DNA of 64,000 bases from Roseburia hominis A2-183 (GTDB taxonomy: Bacteria; Bacillota; Clostridia; Lachnospirales; Lachnospiraceae): positions 3,224,001 to 3,288,000 of the forward strand of contig NC_015977.1 of NCBI RefSeq assembly GCF_000225345.1, written 5' to 3'. Each line of letters begins with the position of its first letter. The first letter of the stretch is position 1. Shown one piece after another: positions 42,112-51,937 of the stretch. The notes under the pieces were generated by a model that searched no databases, was not told the origin of the DNA, and saw only the letters and a program-made list of their open reading frames with translations. Position numbers and translations under genes: made by a program.

Positions 42112-43908
42112 ATGGCTGATTTTATGATACGCTTTTTAATATGCAATGTATTTATCAGCGGTATCATCGGAATTCTTTTGATAGCCAAGCGGATATTCAA
42201 AGTCAACCTATCCAGCCGGATGCAGTATAATCTATGGTTCCTGCTACTTGGATTGTTGGTAGTTCCTTTTATACCGTTCCGTTTAATTGGGTTTCCGCAA
42301 ATCCTCTCGTGGCTCAGTAGCCTGAAAAGTTCTCCTACTTCTGGCACCAGAACCGCCATAGGAGAAGCTGTTGGGATCAATCCAGCCGGAAATGCAGACT
42401 GGATGAATGACTTTGCCCTTTCGGTAAATAGTGAGACTCCATCCAGCATCGGATACATACTATTTGGAATATGGCTTGTAGGCATCCTTGCAATGATTAT
42501 ATTGGTAATCAAGTCCTCTATCCGCTTACAGAACTTGAAAAAATCTGCACTTCCCCTTCAGAACCCGGAAGTCCGAAAACTATATCATCGATGTATGAAA
42601 GAAATGGGAATTAACAGAAATATCCATGTTTACAGTACTGCATTTTTGAAATCTCCGATTATTGTGGGGCTTTTGAAACCTTGTATTTATCTGCCGATTC
42701 ATCTCATCTCAGATTATAACGAATCGGACATGCGATACATGCTGTTACACGAGCTACAGCACTATAAGCACAAAGATGCTATTGCCAACTATCTAATGAA
42801 CTTTGCCGGAGTAATATATTGGTTCAATCCTCTTGTCTGGTATGCTCTGAAAGAAATGCGTAATGACAGAGAGGTTGCCTGTGACACCTCTGTTTTAAAG
42901 ATGCTTGAGGAGGATGATTATGCAGATTATGGTAATACACTGATCAATTTTGCGGAAAAGATTTCACTTACTCCATTTCCGTTTGCCGCCGGTCTTGGTG
43001 GAAACATGAAGCAGATGAAACGGAGAATTATCAACATTGCATCTTATGAGAAGCCGACATTTATAAAAAGAGTAAAAGGTATGACTGCATTCATGTTGAC
43101 TGCTGTCCTTCTCCTTGGATTCGCACCTTTTATTTCTACATACGCAGCAGATGGAAGCCACTACCAATGGGATTCCTCTTCTGAGAATATTTCCTATGTA
43201 GACCTCTCCACATACTTCAGAGAATACGAAGGCAGCTTTGTTTTATACGATTTGGAAAACGATGCATGGAGTATACATGACATGGAGCATGCCACCTTAC
43301 GGGTTGCTCCAAACTCCACCTACAAGATATACGATGCTTTGTTCGGATTGGAAGAAGGCGTCATTACACCAGAAAATTCGTTCATTGCATGGAATGGAGA
43401 AACCTATCCATTTGAAGCATGGAACGCAGATCAGACCTTACAGTCTGCAATGAACTCCTCTGTGAATTGGTATTTTCAAGCAGTAGACGAACAGCTTGGA
43501 ACCTCTGACGTTTACAGCTATGTTCAAGAAATCGGATATGGTAACGAAAACATGAGTGGCGATTTCTCCTCTTATTGGATGGAATCCTCCTTGGAAATCT
43601 CTCCAATAGAACAGGTCGAACTTTTAACCAAGCTGCAGAATAACAGTTTCGGCTTCGCCCCTGAAAATATCAATGCAGTAAAAGATGCCATCTGCCTTTC
43701 AGCTTCCGATGCCGGAACATTCTACGGAAAAACCGGAACTGGCCGTGTTAATGGACAGGATGTAAACGGATGGTTCATCGGTTATATCGAAACTGCAGAT
43801 AATACATACTTTTTTGCCACCAACATTAGTGCAGACAGCGATGCTACCGGAGGCAACGCAACTGAAATAACCATGTCTATCTTGTCAGACATGAATATCT
43901 GGAAATAA
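42112..43908 (+). CDS. blaR1: BlaR1/MecR1-type beta-lactam sensor-transducer
   Basis: 598 aa. N-terminal membrane helices surround an M56 zinc peptidase (LLHELQHYKHKDA, HELQH at 213-217; the third ligand region is NDREVACD). A last TM helix (about 323-345) leads to an extracellular penicillin-binding sensor domain with STYK (402-405), SVN (450-452) and KTGT (540-543), the acylation triad. All parts needed to sense a beta-lactam and trigger BlaI loss are visible. Confidence 0.93.
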   Translation: MADFMIRFLICNVFISGIIGILLIAKRIFKVNLSSRMQYNLWFLLLGLLVVPFIPFRLIGFPQILSWLSSLKSSPTSGTRTAIGEAVGINPAGNADWMNDFALSVNSETPSSIGYILFGIWLVGILAMIILVIKSSIRLQNLKKSALPLQNPEVRKLYHRCMKEMGINRNIHVYSTAFLKSPIIVGLLKPCIYLPIHLISDYNESDMRYMLLHELQHYKHKDAIANYLMNFAGVIYWFNPLVWYALKEMRNDREVACDTSVLKMLEEDDYADYGNTLINFAEKISLTPFPFAAGLGGNMKQMKRRIINIASYEKPTFIKRVKGMTAFMLTAVLLLGFAPFISTYAADGSHYQWDSSSENISYVDLSTYFREYEGSFVLYDLENDAWSIHDMEHATLRVAPNSTYKIYDALFGLEEGVITPENSFIAWNGETYPFEAWNADQTLQSAMNSSVNWYFQAVDEQLGTSDVYSYVQEIGYGNENMSGDFSSYWMESSLEISPIEQVELLTKLQNNSFGFAPENINAVKDAICLSASDAGTFYGKTGTGRVNGQDVNGWFIGYIETADNTYFFATNISADSDATGGNATEITMSILSDMNIWK

Positions 43909-43918
43909 AACATAATAA

Positions 43919-43967
43919 AATCGGGTAAAGGTCATAGTCAGTCGTACAATCTTTTACCCGATTTTTT
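43919..43967. terminator. Terminator between blaR1 and the convergent gene
   Basis: AATCGGGTAAAG paired with CTTTTACCCGATT (allowing one bulged T), followed by TTTTTG on the plus strand, 11 bases after the blaR1 stop. It probably also serves the convergent leftward unit ending at 43999. Confidence 0.85.
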
Positions 43968-43998
43968 GTGTTTTAACACTATTCGTATCTTTTATTTC

Positions 43999-45507
43999 TT
44001 ATTGTAAATCACCTTCGCCTGTACTTAATCCCTCATACATCCATGTCTTTCCATTGTCGTTAGATGTAAATCTCAAGCCTCCGTAACTGCTGTATTCTGC
44101 CTTGATGATTACAGTCCATTGTCCATCGGATACTTGTGGCATCTCTGCGTAATCATAATCTGCGATTGTGTATCCTAGTTCATCAGCAATATCCGGCAGT
44201 TCCGTAACCTCTTCCATTGGAAATTCCATCTGTGTAAAAGTAACTCCGCCATCTGATGTCACATATAAAGTTGAGGCATCCTGTGAAGCGCCTGTCATAC
44301 CAATCACACCAAGATTTTCATCGTAAAATTCTATTCCCAGTGCCACGCCAATCTTGTTGTTAAACGGATTGGCATTTATCACATTCCATGTTTCACCACC
44401 ATCTGATGACTTTTCCAATTCATAATAACGGCTTCCTGCTGCCGCATCAGTAACTACTAATCTCCATCCAATTTCTTTATTCTCAGACAACCAGTAATAT
44501 ACAGAACCGTTGGAATTATCTACATACCAGGATTCTGTTTCTTTAGCATCATCAATAGTCTGCTCTTCCTCCCTGTCGATGATAGTTTCTAACGGAATCA
44601 CTTCCGGTTCCATAAAATAACGTACCGGAGTCACCTCAGATTCACTTGGAATATGAAGCGAGACTTCATATCCATAAACAGCTCCACCATTCAGTTCCGA
44701 ATAAATGGCATTGTCTGTGTTGTCCACTCCGTCACCATCCACATCACCTTGAAGATATACAAATCCTTCCATTGTGTTAAATTCCCGCTTGCCATAATAG
44801 AGAATTTCATAATCGTCTGCATATCCTTCCACAGCCCAGTTATTTACTCTTGTTTTGTAATCAGCGTTTTTCAAAATTTCAAGCATCGGCTGTAATCTCA
44901 TGTCATCATCGTAAGATTTGCTCGCAACTCCATTAATACACACAGTCATTTTTGAATCTGCATCCACATCATAGTCAATAAGGAATGTATTTTCGTCTCC
45001 ATTTTCATATCTTCCATACATATAAGTATAAATACTCTGAATTTCACCATCTTTGTCAAAGGAAAGCTGGAACTTATTTTGAACATAAAGTTCATCCGGT
45101 AAATCCAACTCTGTCTCAATGTCTTCCAAGATTCCTTCTACACCTGTCTCAAAGAAGTTGGTATGAGTAAGTTCAATTTTCTTTTGGTTACGCCATTCGT
45201 CAATCTTCCATGACAATGCACCATTATAAGGGATTGCCGAATAAATAATCCTGCCTCCAAACAAAATGGTCAGGGCAACAACTACAATACATTTTCCCCA
45301 GAACAGTTTACCTTTTTCAATTTTTTCTTCTTTTCTACTGCTAACAATTCCAAAAATGATTGTTGCTATAAGAACAACACCCAAAATCAATATTGGAATC
45401 AAGTCCACTTTCGTCCCACCGTATTGACATAGATTTGAAATGCGAATCATCAGCACCGCATATATAGCAATTCCAATAAAACCACATATATTAGAAATTT
45501 TCTTCAT
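43999..45507 (-). CDS. Membrane protein with extracellular BNR/beta-propeller-like repeats
   Basis: 502 aa. Three N-terminal hydrophobic helices (about 5-28, 36-56, 70-92), then a large outer domain. The C-terminal part has Asp-box motifs SSDGGETWNVI, TSDGGVTFTQM and SNDNGKTWMYE, as in BNR/sialidase-type propellers. I know no function; ligand or cell-wall binding is possible. It follows the 146-aa gene and shares its BlaI-type operator, so beta-lactam induction is likely. Confidence 0.6.
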   Translation of the reverse strand: MKKISNICGFIGIAIYAVLMIRISNLCQYGGTKVDLIPILILGVVLIATIIFGIVSSRKEEKIEKGKLFWGKCIVVVALTILFGGRIIYSAIPYNGALSWKIDEWRNQKKIELTHTNFFETGVEGILEDIETELDLPDELYVQNKFQLSFDKDGEIQSIYTYMYGRYENGDENTFLIDYDVDADSKMTVCINGVASKSYDDDMRLQPMLEILKNADYKTRVNNWAVEGYADDYEILYYGKREFNTMEGFVYLQGDVDGDGVDNTDNAIYSELNGGAVYGYEVSLHIPSESEVTPVRYFMEPEVIPLETIIDREEEQTIDDAKETESWYVDNSNGSVYYWLSENKEIGWRLVVTDAAAGSRYYELEKSSDGGETWNVINANPFNNKIGVALGIEFYDENLGVIGMTGASQDASTLYVTSDGGVTFTQMEFPMEEVTELPDIADELGYTIADYDYAEMPQVSDGQWTVIIKAEYSSYGGLRFTSNDNGKTWMYEGLSTGEGDLQ

Positions 45508-45527
45508 AATTTGTCTCCATCTCGTTT

Positions 45528-45968
45528 TTAGTGTCCACGTATATCCAATTCATCCAATAGAGAATTTTCACTTCCCCAAGAATATACAATGTAATAACCC
45601 CTGTCCTTTATTTCTTCCGCAAATTGTAGTGTCCCGTGATCAATCCCCTCAATGGACTGCCCTTCCTGAATTTTCACCAAACATTCCCACTCATTACTTC
45701 TGTACCTTGAATAGTAAGCATCCAATTCTTCCAAAGACAAGTCACTTCGAATTAGAATTGCTCCGAAATACTGCATTCCATTTCCGTTACCTGTCAGCTT
45801 CCCTGCCCGTGATATTGACTCTATCAATTCCGTTTTCTCTGGCAGTGGTGTTTCACATAATTTCTTTTCCACTTTATAAGCAGTGTGGTTATTTATAAGC
45901 GGAATTGAAATCACACCGCCTATTAATACAACTGCTGCCAATATTCCAACTAGTTTTAATTTCTTCAT
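45528..45968 (-). CDS. Small exported membrane-anchored protein of the bla regulon
   Basis: 146 aa with an N-terminal membrane anchor (LKLVGILAAVVLIGGVISIP) and an extracytoplasmic alpha/beta domain (MQYFGAILIRSDLSLEELDA, YIVYSWGSENSLLDE). I do not recognise the family. AGGAGG precedes the ATG, and a promoter with the operator TTACATCTGTAA lies directly upstream, so it heads its own BlaI-controlled unit. Confidence 0.7.
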   Translation of the reverse strand: MKKLKLVGILAAVVLIGGVISIPLINNHTAYKVEKKLCETPLPEKTELIESISRAGKLTGNGNGMQYFGAILIRSDLSLEELDAYYSRYRSNEWECLVKIQEGQSIEGIDHGTLQFAEEIKDRGYYIVYSWGSENSLLDELDIRGH

Positions 45969-45986
45969 GTGTCCTCCTTCCTTTTC

Positions 45987-46026
45987 TTACATCTGTAAGA
46001 TTACCACAAAACACAACTATTATCAA
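45987..46026 (-). promoter_or_regulatory. Promoter and BlaI-type operator of the 146-aa protein gene
   Basis: On the minus strand TTGATA (46026-46021), 17 bases, TAATCT (46003-45998), with TTACAGATGTAA (45998-45987) abutting the -10. Same operator form as at blaI and the PBP gene. Confidence 0.75.
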
Positions 46027-46027
46027 A

Positions 46028-47293
46028 TCATTCTTTAATTCGGTATTGATAATCGGGTATCTGCATAATTCCGTCATTTAGGATTTTATTCCCCAAATAC
46101 TGAAAACTGCCATCCTCTGCAAACCTTACCGTAAGTTCATGGGTTATGACTGCATCATCGCAAATAACCATATCACAAACCGCCTCCACCGTTAACGTGA
46201 CTGTCTCATCATCATTTTCTTTGATATCCGTGACCTCTGGCAAAGAAGTTCCAAAGAAAGTAGGTGCATAATTTCCACATCCTAATCGAGCCCAATCATA
46301 TGTGTGGTTTTCCTCGTCAAATACTGCGTACTCTCGTATCTGCTCCGCTGTTATCGGAAGATATTCCATAATCAGACTTTCGAATTCTTCTTTTGGAATA
46401 CCATTTGGATAATCTTCGGAATTGAACTTTTCTCCATATTTCATTCCATACAGATATTCAAACATTCCGTTATAATCCAATTCACTCATATTTTCCGTAT
46501 TCCAGTTGGAACACAAAAGGTTCTGTCCCTGATATCCAAGTCCCAAGACGAGGCGCTCAGACATCTCTCGCTGTTCCTCTGTCATAGGTTTTATTCTAAT
46601 CACGCTGCTTCCATCCACAATTTCACTGACCTCCGGTGGCTCCGGCACACACAACTCGTAGCAGAACCATCCCTTATCTGTATATTTCCACTCTTTTAGT
46701 CTTGTATAGGAAATGTATGAAATCCCCGGCTTATTATCAGCATTCCAGATTCCTTTTGCACTTACAACATACATATCTGTTCCATCAAAAATGAATTTCA
46801 TTCTGCCCAATCCACCATCGTTGTGGACTTCATAAATTACTGCAGAACCACTTTTCCCTTCCATACATTCTTTCAGAAAACTGTCAACACTTTCATAATT
46901 CTCCATGTTAGAATATGTTACCATTGTTGTAACCGGACATCCTGCATCCTTTAGCTTCCTCTGCATTTCCAAAACTGTTTGATCATCCAAAGCAACATTA
47001 GATGCTATCCCTTTATCTGCAGTTTCATAAATGTCAAGATAAAGTTCCATCTGCTTTTTACAGTCAGTCTCAGCTTCTTCCCTTTCCTGTTCATCTAACG
47101 GAAGGTCGTAGCCCTTTTCCCATTGTTCTGCAGCCTCTTCCTCGGCACTTTTTATCTCCTCCGTGGAAGATACATCTTCCGTATCTTCCACAAGAGATTC
47201 ATCCACAATACTATCTTCTTTTCCACAGGCACATACGAAGCATCCAATCAGAAATGCCATAATCAGCAAAATGCTTTTTTTCTTTAATGCCAT
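46028..47293 (-). CDS. Exported lipoprotein, paralogue 3 of the PBP operon
   Basis: 421 aa with a lipoprotein signal (ILLIMAFLIGCFVCACGKE, Cys about 23) and an acidic linker. The C-terminal half (IPKEEFESLIMEYLPITAEQ, GTSLPEVTDIKENDDETVTL, FAEDGSFQYLGNKIL) aligns with the next two proteins upstream. The family may be DUF6070, which I cannot confirm. Last gene of the PBP operon, 27 bases after its neighbour. Confidence 0.7.
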   Translation of the reverse strand: MALKKKSILLIMAFLIGCFVCACGKEDSIVDESLVEDTEDVSSTEEIKSAEEEAAEQWEKGYDLPLDEQEREEAETDCKKQMELYLDIYETADKGIASNVALDDQTVLEMQRKLKDAGCPVTTMVTYSNMENYESVDSFLKECMEGKSGSAVIYEVHNDGGLGRMKFIFDGTDMYVVSAKGIWNADNKPGISYISYTRLKEWKYTDKGWFCYELCVPEPPEVSEIVDGSSVIRIKPMTEEQREMSERLVLGLGYQGQNLLCSNWNTENMSELDYNGMFEYLYGMKYGEKFNSEDYPNGIPKEEFESLIMEYLPITAEQIREYAVFDEENHTYDWARLGCGNYAPTFFGTSLPEVTDIKENDDETVTLTVEAVCDMVICDDAVITHELTVRFAEDGSFQYLGNKILNDGIMQIPDYQYRIKE

Positions 47294-47320
47294 AATATCA
47301 TCCTTTCTTTCAAAGCAAAT

Positions 47321-48592
47321 TTAATGTGCTTTTGCTATTGGCGGCAGTTCCAACTCTATTTGTTCTATAGAATTGGAAAGATACCTGAAAGTTCCGTCTT
47401 CAAATGGCTGGACCACAACCGTATTCCGAAAAGCGAGATCAGAATTATAATCCGGCCATACTCCATCCACGATAAGTGTAATCGTTCCATCCGCATTTTG
47501 GGTATAGTCAACTACTTCTCCGAAAGGTGGGTATGGACTGGCATAAATCATCTCATATTCATAGCTATTGCTGCCCTCATCATATCCACAATGCTCTCTC
47601 AACTGTTCTACCGATACCGGAAAATAAGTAGTCATTATCCTTTCATATTCCTCTGCCGGAATCTTCCAACCCTCAGTTTTCAGATTTTCCCCCGTAGAAA
47701 TCCTATAAACATCTTCATACATACAAGGCATCAGAATGTCCTCCACATTGCTGCTATCCCAATCGGTAACGAGCAGATTGTAATTCACATAACTTAGTCC
47801 TGATATGTATTCTTGCGTTAATTCCCGGCAGTCTTCTGGTAGCGGTTCTATTCTCCAATACTGTCTCAAACTTGCATGTGCAATCACATATTCATATGCG
47901 TAGATAAAATATCCTTTTTCGGTCAGTTTAATCTCAGCCACATTACTTACCGAAGTTCCCTGTATTTCTGGCATACCACCTTCTCTCCACCGAATTCCTA
48001 TGTAATAGGTCTGCAACTCACCTTTCCGATAGATAAAGGTAACTGCTCCAATCAGCCCATCTCTCTGTACTTCAAATACCGTAACCATCGAGTCTTGTCC
48101 ATCCAGGTAATCTGCATAAAATGCTTCGATTGCTTCATGATTTTGCATAGCAGTATCTTCTTCAACACTTACCAGACCGGTTCTGCCCAATTGCTCCACC
48201 ACAGCTTTCCTCTGCTCTTTGGTAAATTCGCCAATACCGGAAGAGTAGCTTGGTGCATCTGCAATTACAATATCCTTATAGATTTCTCTGACCGATTCTG
48301 CTGCTGACAAAACCGTACTCTGCAGTTGCTCCTTCTCCTCTTCTGTAAGGAGATCATCACTGGCTTGCGGAATAAACCAATATGCTGACTCTGTGGAAGT
48401 TTCCGCATTCTCGGCTTCTTCTGTTTCTGCTTCGCTATTTTCGATTTCTACAGGTGGCTCCCATACTTCTTCTGCCACCTTTTGCTTTTCTGTATGCAGT
48501 TCTCCCCAACAGACCACTCCGGCTATTACGAAAATCAACAGCAGCAAAATCGGAAGACCACATCTTCTAAGCAGCCATTTCACATCTTCCAT
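47321..48592 (-). CDS. Membrane-anchored protein, paralogue 2 of the PBP operon
   Basis: About 423 aa. One N-terminal TM helix (LPILLLLIFVIAGVVCWGEL) instead of a lipobox; its C-terminal domain (EEYERIMTTYFPVSVEQLRE, EVVDYTQNADGTITLIVDGV, FEDGTFRYLSNSIE) matches the paralogues. The ATG overlaps the upstream stop (TAATG), with GGAGG 6 bases before, so it is translationally coupled; starts further upstream run into that gene. Function unknown. Confidence 0.7.
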   Translation of the reverse strand: MEDVKWLLRRCGLPILLLLIFVIAGVVCWGELHTEKQKVAEEVWEPPVEIENSEAETEEAENAETSTESAYWFIPQASDDLLTEEEKEQLQSTVLSAAESVREIYKDIVIADAPSYSSGIGEFTKEQRKAVVEQLGRTGLVSVEEDTAMQNHEAIEAFYADYLDGQDSMVTVFEVQRDGLIGAVTFIYRKGELQTYYIGIRWREGGMPEIQGTSVSNVAEIKLTEKGYFIYAYEYVIAHASLRQYWRIEPLPEDCRELTQEYISGLSYVNYNLLVTDWDSSNVEDILMPCMYEDVYRISTGENLKTEGWKIPAEEYERIMTTYFPVSVEQLREHCGYDEGSNSYEYEMIYASPYPPFGEVVDYTQNADGTITLIVDGVWPDYNSDLAFRNTVVVQPFEDGTFRYLSNSIEQIELELPPIAKAH

Positions 48593-49833
48593 TATTCGCC
48601 TCCGTATAATTCTTCCCATTCTTCTAACGTCAACCGTGGCGTATGCCATGTTTCCTCAGAATTATCCTCGGAGGGTATAATTCGATTGGATACATATTGT
48701 ACCCCGCCATCCTCCAAAGGACGAACCACAACCTCGTGGGCATATACTTTGGAATTTCCCGAATATGGAAATACCACATTAGCAGTAAGTGTAATTGTTC
48801 CATCACTGTTCTCCGTATACCCGATTACTTCTGAATATGGGTATTCCGGATACTCTACTTCTTCGAAGCCTCTCGGTTTGTATTCATAGGTCGAATCCTC
48901 CGAATCATAGACAGTTTTGGATTGCAGCGTTTCACTATCAATATTGAAATATTTCATAATAACGCTTTCAAATTCCTCTTTTGGAATCCGATAAACTGCA
49001 CTGACTGACAAATTGTCATCTGCAACATAAGGAACATACTGACCATTCACTTTTGGATAAAGAATGTCATACATATCATAGAAATTCAAATCCCCAAAAT
49101 CTTCTTCACTCCAATCCACAATAAACATATTATTCTGTTCAAAGCTGATTGGAAGAAGATATTTCCGACTCAGTTCCCTATATGTTTCATCCAATGGCTG
49201 TACTCGTAATGCGGTATGCTCCTCTGCTCCACTCAATGTAAGAACGTATAATTCTTCTGAAAACCAGACACCAGAAAACATCAGGTAACCTTCTTCTGTA
49301 TAATTCCAATACTCTGCTTGATACCTCCCAGTAACTTCTTTCTGTATTTCTCCATTTTCGTATCCATAATAGCTTCTGACCACATCTACATTTCCGTCTT
49401 TTGTGTGCAAATCGTATTTTACAAATCCGCCCAAATAGCCGACTTCAAGAATCGTTATATCTGCTTCTTCCTGTGCATCCACCTTTTCACAAAATTCCAG
49501 TACCTGCTCCGCTTCCGTCATATTCACTTGATTTCTGCTGTCAACAGCAGGATACTCGTTTTCTCCAAGACGATTTACAATACTCCGAATTATTTCCAAA
49601 TCATCTAACTTATTTTCCTCTGCTGCCTTGTCATAAAGATCTATGCAGATGTTTATAATTTCTTCTTCATTCTCCTGTTCTTCTTCTGAAACGTCCTGAA
49701 CATCAATTACTGTTTCCGAAACTGTATCTTCTTCCGGTGGTGTATCGCTACACCCCGAAATACTAAACATCAGTACAAAACTAATGACTGCTAAACCACT
49801 CTTCCAGAACCAGACTGTCTTTCTTAACAACAT
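48592..49833 (-). CDS. Exported lipoprotein, paralogue 1 of the PBP operon
   Basis: 413 aa with a lipoprotein signal (LAVISFVLMFSISGCSD). The shared domain (IPKEEFESVIMKYFNIDSET, EVIGYTENSDGTITLTANVV, LEDGGVQYVSNRI) is the same as in the two downstream genes. It overlaps the 3' end of the PBP gene by 53 bases with GAGGAGG before its ATG. A cell-surface partner of the PBP is a fair inference; no enzymatic motif is visible. Confidence 0.7.
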   Translation of the reverse strand: MLLRKTVWFWKSGLAVISFVLMFSISGCSDTPPEEDTVSETVIDVQDVSEEEQENEEEIINICIDLYDKAAEENKLDDLEIIRSIVNRLGENEYPAVDSRNQVNMTEAEQVLEFCEKVDAQEEADITILEVGYLGGFVKYDLHTKDGNVDVVRSYYGYENGEIQKEVTGRYQAEYWNYTEEGYLMFSGVWFSEELYVLTLSGAEEHTALRVQPLDETYRELSRKYLLPISFEQNNMFIVDWSEEDFGDLNFYDMYDILYPKVNGQYVPYVADDNLSVSAVYRIPKEEFESVIMKYFNIDSETLQSKTVYDSEDSTYEYKPRGFEEVEYPEYPYSEVIGYTENSDGTITLTANVVFPYSGNSKVYAHEVVVRPLEDGGVQYVSNRIIPSEDNSEETWHTPRLTLEEWEELYGGE

Positions 49834-51895
49834 ATCCGCTTCCTCCTCTTCCTTTCACATCTTCTACCATACTGATAATCAATATAGGACATTCCGTATC
49901 TTCTGCTGTAAAAATTGCAAACCATCCTAATTCTGTACCCGAAGTATCATCCTTCGATGCCTTTATTTCTGCCGTACCTGTTTTTCCTGCTAAAAGAATG
50001 TCATCTCGATGGGCTGCATATCCAGTTCCATTAGAATCATTCACAACCTTCTTTGTTCCTTCCAATACACGACTTGCTGTCTCGTTAGAAAAGGCACCCG
50101 GAATCCAATACTCAACTTCCGCTTCATTCTGATATACCAAATAAGGCTTTATTACATTTCCCTCATTACAGAAAGCAGAATAAATACATGCCATATGCAA
50201 CGGGTTCACTAAAATCTGTCCTTGTCCGTAACCGCTGTCAGCTAACTGTATTTCAGTTTCAATGCCTTCTGTATTGGAATACTGAGATTCTGCCATCTTA
50301 ATCTCAAATGGTAGTTCCTCATTGAAACCAAGCCGTATCAAAGAATTCTCCAACTCATCCGATCCAATCTTTAATGCTGCTTTTGCGAAATAAATATTAT
50401 CAGAATAAATCAAGGCATTCTCTAAAATGACTGGTTCATACGCATGAAGCGTTGTTACATGATATGAACCCCACGATGCATCTTTTTGCCAACTTAATCC
50501 TACGTTCCCGTAATCTTCCATTGGATCGATTGCTCCTGATTGTAAACCAATCGCAGCTATAATTGGTTTGAAGGTAGATCCCGGACACCACACTTGCCGG
50601 AACCGATTATACATTGGCTTATTCTCGTCCTCGTTAAGTACAGTCCACTGCTCACTCGATAATCCCATAATAAAATCGTTATTGTCATAAGCCGGTGTGC
50701 TGACCAAAGCCAATACCTCTCCGGTATAATGATTTATGGCTACCGAGCAGCTTTTATCTTCCTTAAACTGTTCGTACAAGGAAACCTGCAAATCAGTATC
50801 TATCGTAAGCCGGATGTCCTGCCCATGCTGTACCAGGATACAAGCCAGTTCCTCCTTCTCTTTATCTTCCGAATTTACAATGTAAATCCTGCAACCGTTC
50901 TGGCCTTTCAGTTCTTTCTCGAACAAGCCCTCCATTCCGCTTCTGCCGATTACACTATTGGCTGTATAACCTTCTCCTGCATGTTCCTCTAAATCTTCCG
51001 CAGTAACGCTTTGAACATACCCGACCAAATGCGCAGCGGCTTCCCCTAATGGGTATTCACGCACTTCAACATCAGATATCATCACTCCGGGAATCTCCAG
51101 CAACTTATCATGCCTTTCTTTCTCCTTTAAAACTTCTTCCTCTGGACTGATAGACATTAACTCAATTTCTTCCACTCTTGGAATCGTTTTAATAGGTACA
51201 AAAGAATCATCCTTTACCCACTTTGCAGACAGGTTCTTTTCTATCGCTTCCGTTGTGATTTCCAATAGTCCTGCAATCTGTGCGATTGCTTCCTCTCTGT
51301 TTTCCAACTTGCCCGGAACAATTCCAACTGAAGATGCTGTACCTTTTCCTGCAAGGACACGTCCGTTCCTATCCAGAATTTCTCCTCGCTCTGCCTGTGT
51401 AGTAGAAACTCTTACTTTATCTGCAGAAGTCAGATTAGGAAAAATCATGGAATCATCCCAAACCAATTTATATCCTTCTTCTCCATTTATAAAAAATGCC
51501 TCATTCTCAAAGCTGATAGTTCCTGCCACTGTATCAAACGAAGTCAAATATGTTACTTTTTTATCTTCCTCCACATACTCGACATTTTTTATCGACATGT
51601 TTTGCATTTCAATTCCCTCATAAATAGTGGAATTTCTCTTCAGAAAATCTTCCTTACTGATATATCCAGATGACTCCAAATCAATCATTGCATACATTTC
51701 TTCGTATTCTTGTTTTGGAATATGCATCATATACTCTACTAAGATAGTATCTGGTGTTTTACACGCATTTTTTCTTTTATATAATACTGTTGCACTCACA
51801 ACTACTCCAATCAAAGTAATTGTTAACATTAACACTATAATGCCCAACATTTTTCTATATCTTTGTATTCTTTTGGTTCTATGTTTTGCCTTCAT
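49781..51895 (-). CDS. MecA-like class B penicillin-binding protein (transpeptidase)
   Basis: About 704 aa. One TM helix (about 16-38), then a MecA_N/NTF2-like domain (EYMMHIPKQEYEEMYAMIDL..), a PBP dimerisation domain (RGEILDRNGRVLA), and a transpeptidase with STFK (440-443), SDN (498-500) and KTGT (638-641). This order is that of PBP2a/PBP5fm-type low-affinity enzymes. Under a BlaI-type operator in a mobile element it probably provides inducible beta-lactam tolerance. GGAGGT lies 4 bases before the ATG at 51895. Confidence 0.92.
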   Translation of the reverse strand: MKAKHRTKRIQRYRKMLGIIVLMLTITLIGVVVSATVLYKRKNACKTPDTILVEYMMHIPKQEYEEMYAMIDLESSGYISKEDFLKRNSTIYEGIEMQNMSIKNVEYVEEDKKVTYLTSFDTVAGTISFENEAFFINGEEGYKLVWDDSMIFPNLTSADKVRVSTTQAERGEILDRNGRVLAGKGTASSVGIVPGKLENREEAIAQIAGLLEITTEAIEKNLSAKWVKDDSFVPIKTIPRVEEIELMSISPEEEVLKEKERHDKLLEIPGVMISDVEVREYPLGEAAAHLVGYVQSVTAEDLEEHAGEGYTANSVIGRSGMEGLFEKELKGQNGCRIYIVNSEDKEKEELACILVQHGQDIRLTIDTDLQVSLYEQFKEDKSCSVAINHYTGEVLALVSTPAYDNNDFIMGLSSEQWTVLNEDENKPMYNRFRQVWCPGSTFKPIIAAIGLQSGAIDPMEDYGNVGLSWQKDASWGSYHVTTLHAYEPVILENALIYSDNIYFAKAALKIGSDELENSLIRLGFNEELPFEIKMAESQYSNTEGIETEIQLADSGYGQGQILVNPLHMACIYSAFCNEGNVIKPYLVYQNEAEVEYWIPGAFSNETASRVLEGTKKVVNDSNGTGYAAHRDDILLAGKTGTAEIKASKDDTSGTELGWFAIFTAEDTECPILIISMVEDVKGRGGSGYVVKKDSLVLEEWFSSH

Positions 51896-51937
51896 CGTTA
51901 CCTCCATTTCTTATTCGTATCAATGTACTACGCTTAT

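Noticed and set aside
43999..45507. Sialidase identity for the Asp-box protein
   Set aside because: Asp-boxes alone do not make a sialidase; no FRIP motif, Arg triad or catalytic Tyr/Glu pair is visible.
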